Notes under the pieces: model-generated
Told to the model about the DNA's origin: nothing
Seen by the model: only the letters and a program-made list of their open reading frames with translations
The model's database searches: none
Position numbers and translations under genes: made by a program
Shown: piece after piece, positions 34,540 to 46,825 of the stretch
Numbering within the stretch: position 1 is the stretch's first letter
Layout: each line of letters begins with the position of its first letter
Assembly: GCF_964340395.1 (NCBI RefSeq)
Contig: NC_135565.1
Coordinates: 15,369,709-15,431,708 of the forward strand
Source of the DNA: Glandiceps talaboti
Lineage: Eukaryota; Hemichordata; Enteropneusta; Spengelidae
Length of the DNA stretch: 62,000 bases
Reading direction: 5' to 3'

Positions 34540-36695
34540 ACAAGGAAGGCATATATCATATCAATATTTTACACTGCTATGCGGTATACTCTTTCATTAA
34601 ATCTTTACGTAATGATGCTATGAATCGCTGTCTTCTCGGTTCATTTCTGGTGCCGTGTTGTATTGAATTCCATGTGATTACACCTGTGTATGTCATTGAT
34701 TGTTTACCATAATATGTTTTAACAGAAGGTACACAAACATTATCCTGTTCTTTTTGTCATGTATTGCAGTCATAGCTTAACCTCTTAGTGGTCTGAGATT
34801 TAACACATTACAGTATTCATCAATAGAGTGTGGTAAATTATTGTGCAGCAAATCATAAACAAAGATACTGACCAAAAACCTCTGCAGGTTATATACATCG
34901 AGACTTTCTAGCTTGTGATACGAAAACACAATTGAAATAGGAATGTAAAGTGTTTCCCCAAACGTCTGTACCATATGATATATGTGGTTGAACGAAAGTC
35001 TTGTTGAGTAAAATTAGTATATTTTGGGGTACAAAATCCCCGAGTTTATACATTGCTCCTATTTACCGCCGTATAGTCTTATTTACAGTATCAATGTGCT
35101 TATTCCACGTAGATGGTTGTCGAAGATGATGTCAACAAAAGATGCAGTCAACTTGCTTAATGATATTTTCATTACTGCACAAGGTTCCATTAGCGTTCAG
35201 TTGTTTTCTGTGGCCTCTAATAAACATGAATTGCCTTTTTCTCATTGATAGTGAGTTTATTTGCAGTACACCAATTTGTCACATATACAAAGTCATTGTT
35301 CACCAATGAGATGTCAGTATTGTTAAGATGTTGAGGAATGTATGTAAGAAGTCGAAAAATGATGATGAGAGTGGGAGATCATTAATATATAGTAAGAATA
35401 GTGTATGGCCAAGAACCGATCCCTGTGGAACTCCACAAGAAATAGGCAAGTAAATCGAGTTGACACCGTCAGAGCTAACATACTGCTGACGATTATGTAA
35501 GTAGTTCTGAAACCATATCAGGGGTATACCTCTAATGCCATAATGATCAAGCTTAGACAACAATATATCATGGTTGATAGTATCAAAAGCTTTAGAGAAA
35601 TCAATGAAATGCCAAGAGTAATCCTACCATCGTGTAATCGCTTCAGGAGATAATTCGCTAAATTAATGACAGACAGTTTTGTGCTGTACTTTTTTCGGAA
35701 GCCATATTGATGCACATGCAAACAAAAATGTATTATAATTAAGAAATGACCATAAGCGATTATCAACTAGTTTTTCCAAAATTTTATTCGAAAGGGGGAG
35801 AATAGAGATTGGTCTATAATTGTCCGGGGTATGTTCTGAACCCTTTTTATATATTGGATTGACTTTTGCTGTTTTGAGGGCATTTAGAACCTCATCAGAA
35901 GAAAATGAAGGTTAAAAATATATACCAAGGGCTTGACTATAGTGTCAGCTGCATCCAACAAATTTTTAACCCGGATGTTATCATAACCAGATGATTTAAT
36001 GATATCGAGCGTTCGCAAAAGATTCTGGACTCATACTGGGTCTTGGGGTAAAGATAAAATGAATTGGGGATTCGGTCTGTTAAATAATCTTTATAATTAC
36101 TATCTGATATTTTTCCAGGAAGTCTTGGCTATTCACATCATTGAAACCTGACACAATGTCCTGTGGTGAGGTGTATTCACATTGATTTCCGTCTGAAGAA
36201 ATTATAAGTTTGTCAGATAGACTATCATTGGCATTACGATTCTCCTTTCCAAGAACATCATTAATTACAGTCTAAGGTTTCTTCCTGTTACCTCTGTTTT
36301 CAAAAAATAAATTACCATAGTACATCTTTATTGCATCCCCGATAACAGAAGGTAAAATGTTCCTACAGTGTTTATATTTACTGACAATACAAGGTTTGAA
36401 ATTTGATTTGATGACATTAATATACAATGTATGTTTCCTAGTAATCGATTTCTTGATAATTCGTGTGATCCATGGTTTGTTAGGCTTGGACCTTTTAACA
36501 TCGCATGAAATGACTGGCGCATACCTATCACAGATTGCAATGAAAATCGAACTAAATTTATCATATGCTGAGTTTACATTTGAACATTCATAGACAACAC
36601 CACAGTTTACTCCGTCAAGGTGTCTCCCGAATAATTCTGCATCATAATATCTATAACTTCTGTAGGAATCGGCCTTTTATTCAGTTAGAATTGAC
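34540..36695 (-). mobile_element. Degenerate 5'-truncated non-LTR retrotransposon (LINE, jockey/CR1-like) with RT remnant
   Basis: Read leftwards on the minus strand, the order is: an endonuclease-to-RT linker (SYRSYRYYDAE, then DKFSSIFIAICDRYAPV, then KPWIT); the RT start (VNPIYKKGSEHTPDNYRPIS, then KILEKLVDNRL); YGFRKKYST; RT motif A in another frame ([17 protein letters not shown] at about 35.6 kb); [17 protein letters not shown]; motif B ([12 protein letters not shown], about 35.43 kb); LLYINDLP; and a C-terminal part (GVITWNSI, then FIASLRKDLMKEY) near 34.6 kb. Frameshifts and stops interrupt the frame many times, and the YADD catalytic box expected near 35.34 kb is absent. The copy is therefore dead. 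Clade assignment is by wording only. The ORFs seen on both strands here are fragments or shadows of this element. Confidence 0.85.
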
Positions 36696-37436
36696 GTACC
36701 CAACGCAGTTTACAAATGGAACTGATTTCTATACGTACTGCAAAAGAAACGAAAAGCAAGATATATCCAGCAATTGGCGTGAATTAGACATTCCTAAGGT
36801 GTACAATTCCTGCCATTCGCTAAGATATTAAGGTATGATCTGTCAATTTCTATATATGCTATAACGTTTCGTGGCAATCATTCTATTGAATAAGTTCTGA
36901 AGTGTATTACTACTTCCTTGGAAACAGCATAATAACAAAATAAAAGAGATGTGTGAATATTCAGTGAGCACGTCAAACCATTTCCCAATAGTGCAAATAT
37001 GAATGAAGTAGAAGACAAACAGGAAAGAGAAATTTGATGAGAATCATCAAGGTAATAAGACCGAGACTCAATTAGCTAATTAAAGCCAATGATGGGTATC
37101 AACCCAAAGAGTGTTAAATTGCACAAAATAATCATACAAATATTATTCTAACGTCAAATTGGCACATCACATTTCTATGCAGTTAATCTAATGTTTTTCT
37201 GACATATGGGTCAACAACATTAATTAATTAGGGTTTGTTAGGAGATCCTTCACATACCATGACAACCACACACTGAATAACAACAACTTTTCATTGCCCT
37301 CGTGTTTCCGCTATTGGAGTGCGCCAACGTCATCTGGACACCATTTTTGTCAAGGATTCTTATTTAAAGACAATGCGGTAAGGAGAAGAGCCACCACGTT
37401 AAGGATTTTAGTTATTAAAATGATCTAATGACACTC
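36696..37436. other. Non-coding, nothing recognised
   Basis: The LINE homology stops near 36695; AT-rich unique sequence beyond. Confidence 0.5.
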
Positions 37437-37724
37437 TTACATATTCCAATTATACCATACGAAGGATGAGGGTGATGCGATAGAAGTATTTAAATATATG
37501 CATGGTATATGTTCTGTTTCCAGCATCTTTTGTTTTGTAACCCAGACAATGTCACCAGTGGTTTTATACCTAAACTTTGGAGTATGAAATCCACTCATGC
37601 CATTCATTTCATATCGACACATGTGTTCAGTACCTGGAGTAAAATGCCTTGTTACAGCAAACACTATTTCATTGTGAATGATTTGTTTTAGATAGTCGTT
37701 GGACAGACTATGAATATATAACAA
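37437..37724 (-). CDS. Anonymous ORF with a PAC/PAS-B-like segment
   Basis: A 95-codon minus-strand frame with no stops. Its centre (FRYKTTGDIVWVTKQ, then TEHIPCIYLNTSIAS) has the spacing of the PAC segment that closes PAS-B in bHLH-PAS proteins: aromatic-Arg/Lys, basic, Gly, Val-Trp-Val, then a hydrophobic strand ending in NTS. An acceptor-like ttactccag lies at 37642-37634 and a possible donor (gtataat) near the end, so a smaller exon of about 37633-37455 is possible. No bHLH or PAS-A segment was seen nearby. The resemblance is by eye only and may be fortuitous. Confidence 0.15.
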   Translation of the reverse strand: MLYIHSLSNDYLKQIIHNEIVFAVTRHFTPGTEHMCRYEMNGMSGFHTPKFRYKTTGDIVWVTKQKMLETEHIPCIYLNTSIASPSSFVWYNWNM

Positions 37725-37924
37725 ATGTGTATTTAGATGTTGTCATGACAATTTCTGGAATTTGTAACGTGTACATTCTTTGAAATTTAAACATTTTCTG
37801 AATACTATGTTTTACAGTATGGCTTAGAACTAAACTAATATTTGGTTACTCTGCTGGTTGCTAGGACAATAGTACTACACTTATATTGTTTATAAATTTG
37901 CAGCATATACATATACCAATCCTT

Positions 37925-38465
37925 GAACATTTGACTGAGTTCTATCCGAATACCCATTGATAAATATGTTATGTCTCTTACCAGAATACCAACTGTCACT
38001 TTAGTATGAGTATAACTCAGTGTTACAAAACGACTCACTGTCACTTTATGCCCATTTATGTCCGCATATCCACTCTTACTTTGGGATAAATATGTTAAAT
38101 AGGCCATAAATGTGTTCTTAGTTACCAGCATATCTACTGTTACTTCAAACTTAGACCATGAATGTGCTCTTAATAGTTACCAGCATACCTACTGTTACTT
38201 TAGGCCATAAATGTGTGGTTAGTTACCAACATACCCATTGTTACGTCAGGCCATAAATGTGTTGTTAGTTACCAGCATATACATACTCTTACTTTAGGTG
38301 TGTCTTAAGTTATCAGAATACCCAGTATTAATTGTCTATTACCAGCATACGAAGTTACGTTTTGCCATAAATATTTTGTCAGTTACCAGCAGAATACGAA
38401 CTGCTACTTTTTGACATAACACTGTTTGACTATTACCAACATAACCACTGTCTCCTTGGGATAAA
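37925..38465. repeat. Degenerate minisatellite, about 41-54-bp units
   Basis: The motif agttaccagcatacc, actgttactttagg, ccataaatgtgttnttagtt recurs with start points near 38120, 38174, 38221, 38267 and 38308, plus more diverged units on both sides. The minus-strand open frame across it is a by-product of the repeat. Confidence 0.8.
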
Positions 38466-39364
38466 AATTATCTTCCATTGGCAGATTTTAGATAAATACC
38501 TCCTGTAAGGATTGCATGATTTTCGTTATTCTTAGACATCAATGCATTGCCAGTACACATACGTTGCAAATTCATTGAGGTTAGAAGGAACCTATCACTC
38601 AAAGTAATTCAATATTGTAACAGTTGTAACAAAATAGCTGGCTCATGACATGTTTGTTTCATTAGTTGAAAATGCACAGAACTATACATTTAAATTATCA
38701 ATATTATGTTAATTAGTTTAGTTAGTATACGAATATATATACCATACATGAGTGTATGATTACAAGTTTTCATAATTAGCAAAAATATGTTATTCATACA
38801 AATTGTGTTTATGTGCACCATTTTACTCCCAAGTGACCATGTTTTATGTGACATGAAGAAGATACCTATAGCAGGTTTATATAATAAATACAATCACATG
38901 ACGTTGAAAATGCATCATGGACACATACATTTACATAACTGGTCCAAGAACAGAATATACTGAATATAATCGTAGATTCAAGGCATACTACACACTATAC
39001 AATGTTTCCTAGACAACGGTATACTTTAATATCGTTGAGATTTAAGACGTCAGTCTTCTGTATTATATACATTGAAACGCAATCGAGTTACACGACTGCA
39101 CTTTGCATGCTTTGGATGTTTCATGACAGAGAATGGTATTAGACATTACATGGGAATGATTGGCCAATAATATTTGAATGTCATGTATTCTGTAAATGGT
39201 TGAATTTATAATGTAATTTTCTTTTTTTGTGTACTGTGTATGTTAAAATAATACTCGTTTATTTTTGTTACTTATATTGCATTGACTTGCATTTCATTGT
39301 ATACATTGTATAGTATAGTGTTCTCTTCTGTTGCTTTGTATCAGTATGTTTATTGTACAGAATT
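38466..39364. other. Non-coding, nothing recognised
   Basis: AT-rich unique sequence. Confidence 0.6.
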
Positions 39365-39710
39365 GTATTGATTGTATTGTATTGCATTGCATTGCATTGT
39401 ATTTCATTTATATGTTATTGTGTTCCGTCCTGTTGCTTTGCGTTGTATCAATATGTATACTGAAGTGTATTGTAATGTAATTTATTGTATTGCAGTGCAT
39501 TGTATTGTTTTGTATGATTGTATTTTATTGTATCCCATTGAATTAAGTTTTGTCCTGTTGTGTTGCGTTGCGTTGCGTTGCGTTGCGTTGCGTTGTGTTG
39601 CGTTGTGTTGTGTTGTGTTGTGTTGTGTTGTTTCGCGTCGCATCGCGTTTCTCTTTTCTTTGTTGCATCCTATCGTATCAATCCTATCGCATCGTATGGT
39701 ATCGTGCATT
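39365..39710. repeat. Pentanucleotide TTGNN region (TTGTA/TTGCA/TTGCG/TTGTG)
   Basis: Degenerate ttgta and ttgca units give way to regular ttgcg and then ttgtg units at 39556-39630, followed by decayed gcatc/gtatc units. It explains the long Cys/Val/Leu ORFs. Confidence 0.92.
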
Positions 39711-40684
39711 GTGCATCAATTGTACTGTACCAACAAGTTTGTCAATCATGTAGCACGTCCTTTCCTGAACTTTAATATGGTCGTTAATTGTCAATCATCA
39801 GGCAACTCACTGACCAATAAGGACTGCCTTCATACCACTATAAAACACACACGACATATAGAAGTATTTGGTACGGCATACCGTATCAGATAATACTAAC
39901 TTATTTTTATTTTGTGATTGTCAAATGTAATTTTTAATTTTGAAATATTACTTGTAATGATTGTACTTGGTATTAGTCTCTGACAACTTATTTGACCTCA
40001 TAAAATAAGAATTTTGCTCGAGTATGTAGTATTGACAATGACGAATTTGTGAGATTAAGTCTGCAGGATAAACTAGGTAATGCTGTTTCATAGATAGAAT
40101 CGTATGAATTCACCTAGCTTTGAATTATACTGTCCAGTCACCAATACGTATTGTATTATCACGAGCACATACACGAGGAAATAACAAATAAATATGAAAT
40201 ACTTACCTTCACTTTATCCAGCAACTGATCTGGATGAGCTTTTCAGACTTCTAGTGCGTATTGAGAAACAAATGTTACGTCATTGAAGCAATGTTTGGCA
40301 CAAACATAGCCATAGACCGTCCACGACGTAAATATCTTCTATCAGTGTGCATCATCGATGTCGTAGAATACGTGCAATTTCGATATGCTGTACTTGGTTG
40401 GTTGTATTGGCGATCACCAGAGGGCGTACATTGGTTAGCGAGGGAAATTGAGATGTATGCGCTGCAATTTTACGGTAGATTAGAAGTTGTTAAGACATTG
40501 ACAACTGAGAGCAACACGATTCTTCTTAATTGTTCGGTTATATTATTTTTTTGAACATTCTGACTTATTCAAAGAATATTTAACTCTTAAAATATACAAG
40601 AACGGAGGGCAAGATAGACAAAGTTTATTGTAAAACGACACATGGAACTGAGAAGCTGTAAATGACAAAGAACATACAATGTAT

Positions 40685-40725
<41 letters not shown>

Positions 40726-41843
40726 ATAGTGTAATGGGTATGGACACGGTATCAGATAAATTGATGATTTCAAAGTAAATTGTCCTATGTTGTCATGTCA
40801 ATTGTATTTTAACCGAAAATCGAATTTCCGGATGATGAGTTAGTCTATACGTGGTGTTCTTTAGTAGAGGTATGGTTAGTTTATCGATATCTACATCTAT
40901 ATGTGTGGGTGGGCCATTGGCCAGTGGTGGTGGTGGTAACTAATTTTATTAAGATGCCATTCTAACAGGTAGAATGCATTTCGGGGACGAATGTCACTGA
41001 CATCAAAGTGTTTTTTAAAAAATAATAAACCCCAAACGTTGCCATATGAAGATATATAATAGCGTATGTCTGGTCCTTTTAACATTGAAATGATAAGATA
41101 AAATGTTGTGGTCGATAATCACTTGACCTCTTTTCAACCCCAGCCGTTCCCTTGTAAATTATGACAAGTGGGGGAGGAAGCGATTACATCGTCGCTCTCT
41201 ATATAATACTGTACAATATGGTTTAGTACAGCTGTTGGTGGTGATCTGAAATTCATAACGGATTTATGTGTTGCAAGGGCGAACATCTTTGCGTAGATTG
41301 GATAGTATCTTGAGATTGTAAGACGAACAAACATCTCATGGCTATCATTAAAAGTAATGAATGCACGATCAAATTTCGTAGTTTGACATCGATAACGTCC
41401 ATTACGTATTTGAAATAATTATTTTGATGAGGAAATTGTAATCCAATCATTTTAGTGTACATAGATATGTGAATTGGACATTTTGTTGCAATTTTCAAAT
41501 TTCAATAATCTGTGACCAAAATAGGCAAATTTAGATAGTTCGGAAATAAGCACTGGGGACACGTCAAACCCCTGCACTTCATAGTCACTGTGTGCTATAA
41601 TAACATTCATTGTTGAAACTATATATTGTCGTCATACTCTGATAAGGGTGGCTGAAAATGAAAACAGAAACGGAATTTTATAACAACACGTAATAGGACC
41701 TCTATTTCCAAGAACTTCGGAACCTATAGTTGTTGGATCTGTTTTGTGCTGCATTGACCGTCTAGTTAGTCTATTGCAGATACAGATATAAGTAGTCTTT
41801 TGCTCGACGTATCAGGGCAATTTCAATTTTGATTTCCCTATAC
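39711..41843. other. Non-coding; CTCF-like motif
   Basis: No gene seen. A CTCF-core-like caccagagggcg sits at about 40417-40428 inside an anonymous 97-codon frame (40261-40554). Confidence 0.45.
40687..40725. repeat. (AC)n microsatellite
   Basis: About 19 perfect AC units. Confidence 0.97.
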
Positions 41844-41892
<49 letters not shown>

Positions 41893-41978
41893 CTGATCAA
41901 AATGTGTCTCTTCTACAATACAAACCTTGATGTATTCAGTGAAGTATAAATACAAAATTCTGTTGTCGGTCATTGTAT

Positions 41979-42025
<47 letters not shown>

Positions 42026-42066
42026 TTTTATTTATGTATTTATTCATTTAATTAATTAATTAATTA
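41844..42066. repeat. (GATT)n and (TTTA)n microsatellites
   Basis: (GATT)12 at about 41844-41893, then about 75 bp of ordinary sequence, then (TTTA)n at 41975-42030 decaying into (TTAA)n. Confidence 0.95.
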
Positions 42067-42488
42067 AATAAGATTGTATTACATTCAGCACTGTTATGTA
42101 ATTAATAATTATTGAGTAAGTAACAGAAAATGTCATAAAAGACATTCAATTCAATGCTTATCCATTCCGAATATCTCATTTGTAATTTTATAATCAAACC
42201 TTAATAATTTATTTGCAATTGTGTAAAATAATCTACCTGCAATGTCATTTGCTTCATCAAGCTATCATCTCCATCTTGGTGTATTCTTGGGGCGTCTTTT
42301 AATCATTAATTGGCCATTAGTTCAATCATATATCGGCTACTTTTTAATCAAGTGGCATTTTAATGAAACTTATGAAATATTCATATCATGGTCTACAAGT
42401 GGAGGTCAAATTAATGTCAACCATCTTTGCATTTGTCTTATCAACCTACCTTTATGGGTAGCAGTTTAACAAGAACACACAGAAATAG

Positions 42489-42552
42489 TATAATATAATA
42501 TAATATAATATAATATAATATAATATAATATATTATAATATAATATAATATG
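42489..42552. repeat. (AATAT)n microsatellite
   Basis: About 12 pentanucleotide units with one phase switch. Confidence 0.93.
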
Positions 42553-42631
42553 TAATTATAATACTTGTACAAAATTACTTAGACAATGGCGTCTCATAGG
42601 GAGAACAGGACTGAATGTAATATGTAATGTC

Positions 42632-42658
42632 TCTGTCTGTCTATCTATCTATCTATCT

Positions 42659-42689
<31 letters not shown>

Positions 42690-42698
42690 GGTCGGTAC

Positions 42699-42756
<58 letters not shown>

Positions 42757-42757
42757 A
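42632..42757. repeat. (TCTG)n/(TCTA)n microsatellite
   Basis: Two TCTG blocks separated by ccgtcggtcggtacg. Confidence 0.96.
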
Positions 42758-44774
42758 TTAACATTTTGAAAAGTACGGCTGTCTCAATTATTTCAAACGA
42801 AGTTTGGTGCACGTGTTCTGTGGGGTAGTGACAAGAACTGACTAGGTCCTGGCAAACATATAATGGTTTTCGGTAATTACGCTATATCTTAAGAATGCAC
42901 ACTTCAAATTCAATGTACCTTGGTACATACATTTGGGATACCACATTGCATCTGTTTGGAAAATATTATTGATGTAGCCTTTAGTTTTAATAAGTTATTT
43001 GCATATTTTCGGTAATTAGATCTTTAGACAAACAAAAATGAAAAAAAATTGTTTCTGGTCAGGACATGTTGTCTTAGTGGTGTGACAACGCGAATTTTTT
43101 TAAATTAATCTCAACAAACGTTACTCAATCTACTATTCATGGCAGTTACTGTTCTCTTTATTTAGTACTTTACAGCAAGATTGTATGATGGGCTGATGCG
43201 AAAGAATCCTTTTTTGGCCTTATAAACTCTTTCTATGGTGAGAGACCCATTCTTCAACATTCTACACACACACACACTAATATAATCCTAGTCCATTATA
43301 TATAAACTAAGCAACCTCTAGTTATATTTGTGATACATTTATTACTTATCTTGAAAAACTCTAACAGCGAAAAGCTGATAGGTAATGCATTTAGATAGCA
43401 TCAAGTTGTTGGCATACTGGCCTGAGTTGATTAGTAAACTTATATTATTTATGAATTATGCATGTTCAATGAACTGTTATATCGCTCTTTGAGGCGTTTT
43501 GTGCATCTTTATAGTTAAGTTGATACATGTTGATATCAGTAGAATGATGTCTACATAGCATTCCGAGTGACTACGTAGCATATGGAACAAAGATAAAGAT
43601 ATGGTGTACAATTGCAACAGATATGTAAGTCCTAACAGATAATAGGAACAACGTACATAAACAATTATTATTCAATGATCCTATGGCAACTTTGCAGACA
43701 TAATCGAGTACAAATAATCAAGGTACAGCGGAAGCTTTCATTCACACTGTCTTCAAATTTAATTATTAAGCTAGAATGCGTCATCAGGACCAATTTCAAC
43801 AAAAACCAGAGTTCTTAAATTATCTCCAAAACTTTGACATATGAAAGTTTGCTTCTGGTCCGTTTAACAGAAATGTGTGGCTCCAGCATCATATTTTAAA
43901 GAAAATGACTTTTATTTTCCCATAGGGGTTAACACTGTGACATGTATTCGGTGGCCACATTATATTTTTAAATGACTGTATTTTGAGAACATGTTGACAA
44001 CTATCTAAAAAATGCACGTGGCTACCCCTGATTGTTTTTCTTGATTTTAACTAAGAATGTTTTGGCGTTAACAGCAAAATTTAAAAGTTTATTTTACAGG
44101 CGCATTTCACTACAATTGCGTTGTTGCGTGAATTAGCTTTAGAGGCACAGGAATATTAATTTAGGAAGTAATCAACTTTTGAATTGTCGAAAAAGCAAAA
44201 GTTCATGTAACATGTACGACTCCTGTCATGTCGTTGTTTTGTAGCTCACATGTGAGATTACCGCTGATATAATTATTACAGTTGTAACCTTGAGGTACAT
44301 GTTTGATAAGACAGATAATAAAAAAACGGTCCGTTTCGTTTATGAAGTATCATAGGTATACGATCCCGTCTTTTAATTAACTCTGCATGAAGCCCCCTCT
44401 TAATTATACTATTGTCGTGAGGTGTCATACAGCAGCCATATTACTGAAGTAGATGGTAAGATTTGACTTTCACACATTCAAAATGCAATACTTGCAGGCG
44501 TAACTGAAGAGAGCAGGAAGATATTATTTCCATTTATAATCAAATCAAAATAGCTCTATGACTTCTGGCTGCATTAGTGTTCTCGCAGTGTGTTATCTAC
44601 GTGTATATATTTTCAATACCAAAGCTTCCACATGGCTTCAAATGGGTCAAGGTTTTAATATCCTTTCCATACATCAATAGACAAGGTGAAAATACTGCCT
44701 ACAGTACTGCCTAACAAGTCAATTATCATGTTTTCAACACATCATGATATTGAGACGATACCAAGATCTCGGCC

Positions 44775-44852
44775 ATGGCGATTACTATAATTGGAGGCCT
44801 ATTTGGATTTCGCTTGGTTTATACTACTGTTCAAGAGAAAGTCCTCGGTTGA
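44775..44852 (+). other. Short hydrophobic sORF (25 codons)
   Basis: The ATG has a perfect gccATGG context and encodes MAITIIGGLFGFRLVY, a membrane-like stretch, then a short polar tail and TGA. It could be a micropeptide, an upstream ORF or chance. Confidence 0.12.
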
Positions 44853-46649
44853 TAAAAACGATGACAGTACGTAAGAGCAAAGTGAAATCTGTCATACGCA
44901 AATTAGGTCGAGCTGACAGCCATTAAAGAGACATGACCCAACTTGAAATACTCTTTAAATTTAAACGTGAAGTACACAAATTTATGCAAATTTCGCAAAA
45001 TCGATCGTGGCTACAGTCAGATGGAATATAAGGCGTCCTTCGGGCGGGAAAGAAACCGCAGGTTAGGCGACTTATACCACCCACTTACTCTAGACCTGTA
45101 TAATATCAAGCAATGCATTTGTACACTCTAATACACAACCAGGCTTATTATACTGTATGGCCACATGGCAGAATTTAAATCAAATATATCCATGTGGAAA
45201 TCTGGGTAAAACATTTATTTTCAATTTCTGAGAGGATAATTTATGTCGAATAATATACATGGAATCGGGTGCCAATGTCTGCAGATATAAACAAACTATC
45301 TCATCTCAAACATATTCAATTGAAGAATTGACAATAATGCATGTATTTTCAGTACCTCATATTTTCAACTTGTGGCCATAATAGTCAATCCAATCTATGA
45401 GGTGTCAAATCTGTACTATTACTTGTGATAATATGCCTCTGATCAATTTCTCACTTCGACATATGAAGTCGCTATGAACTACATGACCCACTTTTACAAG
45501 TATGTTTTCCTTCTAAACTTTAACATTTCCATGGTTACACATGGCACTTTCACTCTTAACGACACAAAACCCCATATTGGGAAATAAGATATTCCTCCTA
45601 AACTGCACCGTTTCCATGACTACATTGACAAGTCACTTTCACTACTTACATGATATAGGTTAAACTATTATTTCACAAATAACACGTCAAAGAGATCGAT
45701 GTAAGGTGAACACTTATGGTATATAGCCCTATGTGACATGGTTTCAGCGCTCAACCTTTGAAAGGAGTCTATGCATGATGGTATATATACAACAGAGCCA
45801 TATTTAATAAGGCTGCCATTGTGTTATATATCTCATGCTGGTATCAAAAGTGTGTGAATTCCAGTTGTGTTTATGCATATCCTAAAATCTCAATTGTTGC
45901 AGAAGTAAGGTTCTATACACTTTGTTTAATTTAATTTAATTTAATTTTTTTTTCAAAATCCTAGCCCAGCCCAAAGGCCCAGTCCACGAACCGAGCCCAG
46001 GATCCGAGACAAGCTTTTAGGATATGCTTACAAAGAATTGTTATTACCGAAAAATCAGCTTTACATTAACTTATTTGCATGGTGGCACATTCTGTCGTGC
46101 AGCGTTGTTGTATATATCATGCTCTGGATATATAATGATGCGGGCAAGATACTATTGAATCTGCTATCTTCAATACGCAATACATCTATAGCCCCAGAGA
46201 GTTTTATATGACGCCGAGTTATTAAATGCACACGGCAAGATGGGTTTATTTGATAACTCTAGGAAATTTTACACATTTCGAAAGGCATTACTGAGTTTTT
46301 ATGTTTCATAAAAACGTAGAACCAAATATTGTATTACCAATTTGAGACGAGGAGAGCCACAGAGCGCCTAGAGCAAATAATGTCTGAAAGGTTTACTGTT
46401 ACATTGTACAGGAAGACTCCAGCACATTCTCATTTAAAAGAAAACATATCAGTGGTCATTATACAAACTTTTTAAATTGAGGTAAAGGTTATTTTAATTT
46501 TAGAGTCCAAAATAACCCCTGAGTAGTGCATTAACTGTATGGGGTAATAAAACATTGTCAAAGCCCTGACAAACAATGCACTCAATACTGTTGCTATATG
46601 ATTTGGAAACGACGTAGAAAACGGCAAATATTGTATTTCAAACCTCCCA
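44853..46649. other. Non-coding, nothing recognised
   Basis: A short C-rich patch (gcccagcccaaaggcccag) at about 45966-45984 is the only compositional oddity. Confidence 0.55.
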
Positions 46650-46825
46650 TCGAAGTGCAATGGACATTATACCATGCTCAAGCTAAGTTGAACAAAACAT
46701 ATGGAATATATACTTTGGTCGTTCTACGTCAAGACAACGCGCGTATAGCTACTCGTAGTGACAAAGGCCCCTTTAGGTCAGTTGTATTGCCGTTGGCTGA
46801 ACTAAGAAAAACATTGGGGAATAAC
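46650..46825 (+). repeat. Dispersed repeat C, copy 2
   Basis: The same blocks in the same order (gaacaaaacatatggaata, gtcgttctacgtcaagac, atagctactcgtagtgacaa, cccctttaggtcagttgta) without the insertion. It creates a 77-codon open frame that I do not regard as a gene. Confidence 0.5.

Larger units (their letters stand above)
42067..44774. other. Non-coding apart from microsatellites
   Basis: Long unique AT-rich stretch; the 75-codon frame at 42242 has no recognised domain. Confidence 0.55.

Noticed and set aside
36328-36831. ORFs on both strands at 36.3-36.8 kb
   Set aside because: Fragments or shadows of the decayed LINE.
37835-38131. 98-codon minus ORF
   Set aside because: Overlaps the decayed minisatellite; its peptide follows the repeat.
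39372-39893. 173-codon plus ORF
   Set aside because: Dominated by the TTGNN pentanucleotide array; its non-repeat tail shows no domain.
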